Positions 59,747 through 64,000 of a stretch of 64,000 nt of DNA are shown here, in pieces. The stretch comes from Bacteroidota bacterium (GTDB taxonomy: Bacteria; Bacteroidota; Ignavibacteria; Palsa-1295). The position numbers and the translations under genes are program-made. The DNA lies in the NCBI GenBank assembly GCA_021324735.1, contig JAJPIO010000007.1:1-64000 (forward strand). Direction: 5' to 3'. Numbering within the stretch: the stretch's first letter is position 1; each line of letters starts with the position of its first letter. Below the pieces are notes generated by a model. It made no database searches and was not told the origin of the DNA. It was given only the letters and a program-made list of their open reading frames with translations.

Positions 59747-62700
59747 CTACTGTTTGACGACCTTCACTGTCTTTACTTCGCCTCCATCGGTCGAGACTCG
59801 CAGATAATACGTACCGGATGGAAGATTTGATGTCGAGAAGCTCTCCGTATTATCACCCATTTGCAAGAGACGATAGCGCGACCGTTCCAGTGGAACCGCT
59901 CGGCCTAAGAGGTCTCGCAACTCCGTCGTAACCAATGCTTCCTTGCTCATTGTAATCATTACAACCAGTTCTCCATCGAAGGGATTAGCTTGCACTCGGA
60001 CAGCACCAAGCGCCGAAGAAGTAACCGGAGCGCTTGGACCCACCGCACCATATTGCGGACCGCGAAGAATACTTAGACCATAATCGTCGATCGTGCCATA
60101 CGTCGAATCGTATGGATGCACTATGGTATCGACTCGGATCGAATCCTGCCAATGACCAAAAATATTGCCATAGTCATTGTGTATTTGGTAATACTTCTTC
60201 AACGAGTCCAGCCAATATTGATGTTTCCAGCGGCTGGAGGAATTGTAGAGCACGTCGAATTCAAAATCTGAGCAGAGATGGTGGCCAAGGATGTATTTGC
60301 ACACCGCGAGCTTTTGTGACTGATTTTCCTGAAGTGCGGTGATCATGTCGCCAACATCATTACAGTACCATAAGGAATCAGGATTAAGGTATAGGACCTT
60401 CTTTAACCATACAAGAAAGTCAGGCCAACGGCCGGGCCCACCGGCAGTCCATTCCGAAACTGCTCCGCCAATATAACCAAATGCCGTCCAGGCATTTTCT
60501 CCCCCGTGTCCGCCTACATTCCAATAAGGACATTGCTCGAGGAAGTATCTAAGTGTGTCATAACCAGCAGGCTCTGATGCCGGTCCTTCCCCTACCAAAC
60601 CATAACCAAGTGCGAATAGCTTTCCGCATGAGGAATCGGATAAATCAGTGATGGATTGAGGGAGTTCATAGATTTTATGTGCTATCAGCCCGTCAGAGCA
60701 GACAAAACCGGAAGGACCTGGATCCGTTGAATTGTAACCTCCGGAGGCGGAAGTTCCTGAACAAAGATAATAGGAATTTCCACCCCAATAATTATTGCTA
60801 ACGTCAAGCAAATTCTGACTACTCCACCCACATATATCAGGTGACCCTTGAATATTGTTAAGACCATACGGCGAATTTGATGGCCATGCTCCTGCTGGCT
60901 CTAGGCCAAGATAAATATCGGCAATCCCTGATAAACTTATTTGTGTTCCTCCAGAATTATTGCCAGTAAGCACATTGTATGCAGCAACATCTATCGAAGG
61001 ATCGCTGGGATGATGAACCCCAGCCATATCAACGGCACTGTTGGAGGTACCTTCGAAACCGAAACTAGAGTTATTTGTATAACTCGAAGATACGATATGA
61101 CCACCGTCATAGGAGCCACCCAAATGGCCAACAATGCATGAGGAAATAGAATTAAGTTTTGCGTAGCCTACATAATAATCAGTCATAAGCCCCGATGCTT
61201 CGATGGTACTCGGAATACTGGGGTTATGATGACCCGTTAAACCCGAAATAGTATTACTGCAGATGAGTGACCAAGTATGGTCGGATGATCCTCCCTGCGA
61301 CGATTCGGTCCATATACCCCGAGCATACTTTGAACCGGAAATCGTATTATATCCAATATCTCCAGTCGCATCTTGGAAATGAATAGCTGCTTCGGCACAC
61401 TCGGTCGATCCCGCGCCGCTCGATTCGAATTTGTTATGCGTTACGGTGACCGCTTCACGAAGGGCATCTGTGCCTGGTGTCCCGGAAGTAGTAACATCGG
61501 GCGCATCCGTAATAAAAAGTGCATCGGTATACAGGGTATTCGTAGTAATACCGATAAAATCATTATGATCGATATAGATCGAGTAATTTCGAGAAATGGA
61601 ACCGAGATTGGCCGGCGGATTATTCTCGAACAGTGCGATGGCCCCAGAAGGAGGAGATATTCCTAAACCACCGAAATTATCGAAAGTAACATCGGTAATC
61701 TTAATGGGCCACCAGGGAGATACGAAAGAAGAGTTGCTGTTAATTTCCCAACCATCGAAATAACCTTTATTGACAGTCAGGGCAGATGGTGCATAGTTTA
61801 CCGATCCAGGATCGAGGGTTAGCCAGGAAAACCCCGAACTCGGTCCTTGCAATTTAAAGTAGCACGATGTGAACGTCACGATAGTATTTGCAGCAGAGCC
61901 GTAAGCAGCATCGTAGTTCGCATCGAAGGTGCCGCTACCAGGTGTGCCAGGAGTCCAAAACCCGTGGCCACCTATACCAATTGCATTACTTCCCAAAAAC
62001 TGACACTTGGTGAATGTTGCATTATCATTGAGGGCCATCTGTGTACCCGTCTGCGTTTGGGTTACGTTTGGATTTACAGGATATCCATAATGCAAATTAA
62101 ATACTGCATCGGTAGCCACTATATCCAACAGGTAATATGTTCCGTGAGGGTCGATGGAATAATCCGTCTTGCCTAACTCAAGATATGTTCCGGGATAGAT
62201 ATCGACGCTAACGGGATGAGAGCCACTCGGGAACGTCGCATAATCTCCTCCGATGGCAGTTGGTACCATCGTTTCACCCGAGCCCGACAATACCAAATGA
62301 CCCACACCACCAAACGGATGTGGTACAGCAGAACCATTGGTCGGAATGTGTAGGCCGTAATAATGCCAGAAGTTGTCACCGAAAAATTTGATTGTCCACG
62401 AATTCGAAGATGCCAAACCCGCATTAAACCGATAGACTCCGGTCATCACAAAATCGGCAGCGGTTTGTGCACTCGAGCCGATAAACAATGTGCTTCCATT
62501 ATCAAATACCAAGTTACTTGATCCTGTGTAATAGGAATCCTGATATGTGGGATCGGAGTATAGCGTCAGCCGTTTGTTCGAACGAAGAGTTGGAGATAAA
62601 ATCCCCACTCCTGACCTTGTATTTCCAATATCGCATTCATCCGTTAAAAGGGTATTCTCTTCAATATCCTGATCGATCTCGCGGTTATCGCGCCGATAAT

Positions 62701-64000
62701 AATGCGTTGGCGCCGTTCCTCCGGTATTGATCCAATGCACGTGAATTCCCATTTGGTTGACTGCGGCACAATATTGCGCTACACCATTACTATTCGTCGA
62801 GGGATCGGGAAAAAAAGCATTGCTACCGTTTCCAGATACACAAAATCCGTTGCCCGCATTGCTTCCAGGAATGATCATAAGCGGTTGATTCAGAATTACG
62901 AATCCTGCAGTAGTTCGATTTAATCTATAAAGACAATGGAACTCTGTAAAGCTGGAAGTTGCGCTGCTGGAATTAAGCCCCTCGTATGGATCGGTTAAAG
63001 CCCATAGCGGGTCGTCCAGTACATCGAATGTATTTGGTGGTGCTGACGTGCAATTCTCAACTGGAGAATTAGCACTTCGTGCACAATTAAGATGCCCGTC
63101 ACAATAATCGTTGACAGGATTTGGTATTCCGTTTATGATCCGATCAAGGAAGAGATTTAGACCGCTGAAATCTGCGATGACATAAACGCCGCGCTGATTC
63201 ATGGTTGACGGGATTACTCCAGCTTGGCTGGCTACGAGAATTCTCGCATGGCGAGGGTTTGTCCATGTATTAGAGCTTCCAAAGTTGTTCGGAATAGGTA
63301 TTACTGGATTGAAGGAAGAACTGCTCGGATTCCATTGCCTCCAATATACATTCCCTCCAGGTACCTGATCGATATAGCAAACATCGAACGGCGCAACTGA
63401 GCCGCTGTTACGAATATCAACGGCTACGGTGGGGCGTCTTCCGGTTGAACCAGGCCCTGAGAGGGTTGTTACCAGAGTAGGCGCCACCGCAACTGCACCA
63501 CTGCTCAGGTTAATGACTGTAGCCCAAATACTATACACCGCCGGACTTCCCGTTGCCTGCTCCCAAACGATATAAAGATAAGAGCCGTCGATCGCAACGT
63601 CGAATCGATCCAATGGATTAGGTTCGTCCGCCACCGTAACTAATGTTGCCCCAACTCCAAGCGAGTAGGTATTTGTTGAAGTTGTACTCGGAACAATGAT
63701 GGCGCTATTCGGTAGTGATGAAAAGCTAATATCAATACCACTCGCACCAGAATTGAAACCCTCTACGTAAAAAAGATTTCGAGATGAACTATTGATCCAT
63801 ACATATCTTGTATTACCATTAAGATTAGCAGCCACTTTTATCGCGTCTGAAGAAGGGTAGGAATCTCCGGAATTAAAGGTGAAGGATGAGGACGATAATA
63901 TTCCCGCCTGATCGTACGATTGACCGATGGTACTAAATGCGGAAGAAGTGGTCAACTTGTTCGATAACAAGTGTGACTTACCGGTTGCACTGGACGATGT
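59747..64000 (-). CDS. giant secreted beta-helix protein with T9SS domain (5' end outside window)
   Basis: At least 1417 residues; the frame stays open to the right edge, and the first visible start-like codon is only a TTG, so the beginning lies outside the window. The first ~450 residues are Ser/Gly/Asn-rich strands. The middle (about 560-1080) looks like a right-handed parallel beta-helix (blocks such as TVTHNKFESSGAG, GDIGYNTISGSKYARGIW, SNTISGLTGHH). A helical segment follows, and the last ~85 residues (VRVQANPFDGELVVMI to VVKQ) are a T9SS sorting domain. Beta-helix proteins often bind or cut polysaccharides; no catalytic site was recognised. Confidence 0.85.
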   Translation of the reverse strand, partial: TSSSATGKSHLLSNKLTTSSAFSTIGQSYDQAGILSSSSFTFNSGDSYPSSDAIKVAANLNGNTRYVWINSSSRNLFYVEGFNSGASGIDISFSSLPNSAIIVPSTTSTNTYSLGVGATLVTVADEPNPLDRFDVAIDGSYLYIVWEQATGSPAVYSIWATVINLSSGAVAVAPTLVTTLSGPGSTGRRPTVAVDIRNSGSVAPFDVCYIDQVPGGNVYWRQWNPSSSSFNPVIPIPNNFGSSNTWTNPRHARILVASQAGVIPSTMNQRGVYVIADFSGLNLFLDRIINGIPNPVNDYCDGHLNCARSANSPVENCTSAPPNTFDVLDDPLWALTDPYEGLNSSSATSSFTEFHCLYRLNRTTAGFVILNQPLMIIPGSNAGNGFCVSGNGSNAFFPDPSTNSNGVAQYCAAVNQMGIHVHWINTGGTAPTHYYRRDNREIDQDIEENTLLTDECDIGNTRSGVGILSPTLRSNKRLTLYSDPTYQDSYYTGSSNLVFDNGSTLFIGSSAQTAADFVMTGVYRFNAGLASSNSWTIKFFGDNFWHYYGLHIPTNGSAVPHPFGGVGHLVLSGSGETMVPTAIGGDYATFPSGSHPVSVDIYPGTYLELGKTDYSIDPHGTYYLLDIVATDAVFNLHYGYPVNPNVTQTQTGTQMALNDNATFTKCQFLGSNAIGIGGHGFWTPGTPGSGTFDANYDAAYGSAANTIVTFTSCYFKLQGPSSGFSWLTLDPGSVNYAPSALTVNKGYFDGWEINSNSSFVSPWWPIKITDVTFDNFGGLGISPPSGAIALFENNPPANLGSISRNYSIYIDHNDFIGITTNTLYTDALFITDAPDVTTSGTPGTDALREAVTVTHNKFESSGAGSTECAEAAIHFQDATGDIGYNTISGSKYARGIWTESSQGGSSDHTWSLICSNTISGLTGHHNPSIPSTIEASGLMTDYYVGYAKLNSISSCIVGHLGGSYDGGHIVSSSYTNNSSFGFEGTSNSAVDMAGVHHPSDPSIDVAAYNVLTGNNSGGTQISLSGIADIYLGLEPAGAWPSNSPYGLNNIQGSPDICGWSSQNLLDVSNNYWGGNSYYLCSGTSASGGYNSTDPGPSGFVCSDGLIAHKIYELPQSITDLSDSSCGKLFALGYGLVGEGPASEPAGYDTLRYFLEQCPYWNVGGHGGENAWTAFGYIGGAVSEWTAGGPGRWPDFLVWLKKVLYLNPDSLWYCNDVGDMITALQENQSQKLAVCKYILGHHLCSDFEFDVLYNSSSRWKHQYWLDSLKKYYQIHNDYGNIFGHWQDSIRVDTIVHPYDSTYGTIDDYGLSILRGPQYGAVGPSAPVTSSALGAVRVQANPFDGELVVMITMSKEALVTTELRDLLGRAVPLERSRYRLLQMGDNTESFSTSNLPSGTYYLRVSTDGGEVKTVKVVKQ

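Overview
The window looks like chromosomal DNA of a Gram-negative bacterium from the Bacteroidota/Chlorobiota side of the tree, most likely a Candidatus Kapabacteria- or Ignavibacteria-like lineage (inference). Ten proteins end in, or appear to end in, a type IX secretion (T9SS) type A sorting domain. Several secreted proteins carry choice-of-anchor-D (ASPM/SPD-2/Hydin-like) repeats. Shine-Dalgarno sites are mostly weak. Several genes have the Bacteroidota promoter element TAnnTTTG, twice with a TTG exactly 18 bp upstream. LpxH, OmpA-type and FadL-type proteins confirm an outer membrane. I see no phage, insertion sequence, integrase or CRISPR array.

Layout. 1-2.7 kb: the nuoE and nuoF genes of complex I (minus strand), with a tiny secreted sorting-domain-only protein between them. 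2.7-4.4 kb: a secreted SGNH esterase. 4.5-7.8 kb: ribD and a yicC / DUF1460 / gatC run (plus strand). 7.8-10.1 kb: a hypothetical protein and rlmN. 10.1-18.7 kb: a minus-strand envelope-stress-like cluster of ECF sigma factor, membrane partner protein, double-OmpA-domain barrel and a 1512-residue secreted repeat protein. 19.2 kb: tRNA-Leu(UAA). 19.4-22.2 kb: two overlapping outer-membrane barrel genes. 22.2-27.5 kb: a penicillin-acylase-family hydrolase and RNase E/G, followed by about 0.9 kb without a confident gene. 28.5-35.5 kb: a secreted YCF48-like propeller, two lipoproteins, a PAP2 enzyme, rsmA, a membrane protein and ogt.

35.6-37.6 kb: a SAM-II-type riboswitch candidate followed by a strong terminator-like hairpin and a short methionine synthase that has only the homocysteine and folate modules. 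37.6-49.3 kb: a FadL-like barrel, a Tyr/Trp/Gly-rich lipoprotein gene broken by one in-frame stop, a small lipoprotein, a Kelch protein, an esterase-like protein that has lost its nucleophile serine, acylphosphatase, PBP1A, LpxH, a DUF4397 lipoprotein and a glutaredoxin-like protein. 49.3-52.7 kb: a DUF1800/DUF1501 pair with Tat signals. 52.9-58.1 kb: a DedA protein, an orphan PAS histidine kinase and three T9SS cargo proteins, one of them His-rich and Gly-repeat-rich. 58.5-59.7 kb: citrate synthase. 59.7-64.0 kb: a giant beta-helix T9SS protein cut by the window edge.

How it fits together: housekeeping genes (respiration, riboflavin, translation, RNA processing, cell wall, TCA cycle) alternate with single secreted or cell-surface genes that share one export route. 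The strongest unusual signals are the SAM-II-like switch over a reduced metH, the sorting-domain-only gene inside the nuo operon, several enzymes with altered catalytic or metal residues (RibD, the esterase-like protein), the Tat-plus-T9SS protein, and the nonsense-interrupted lipoprotein gene.
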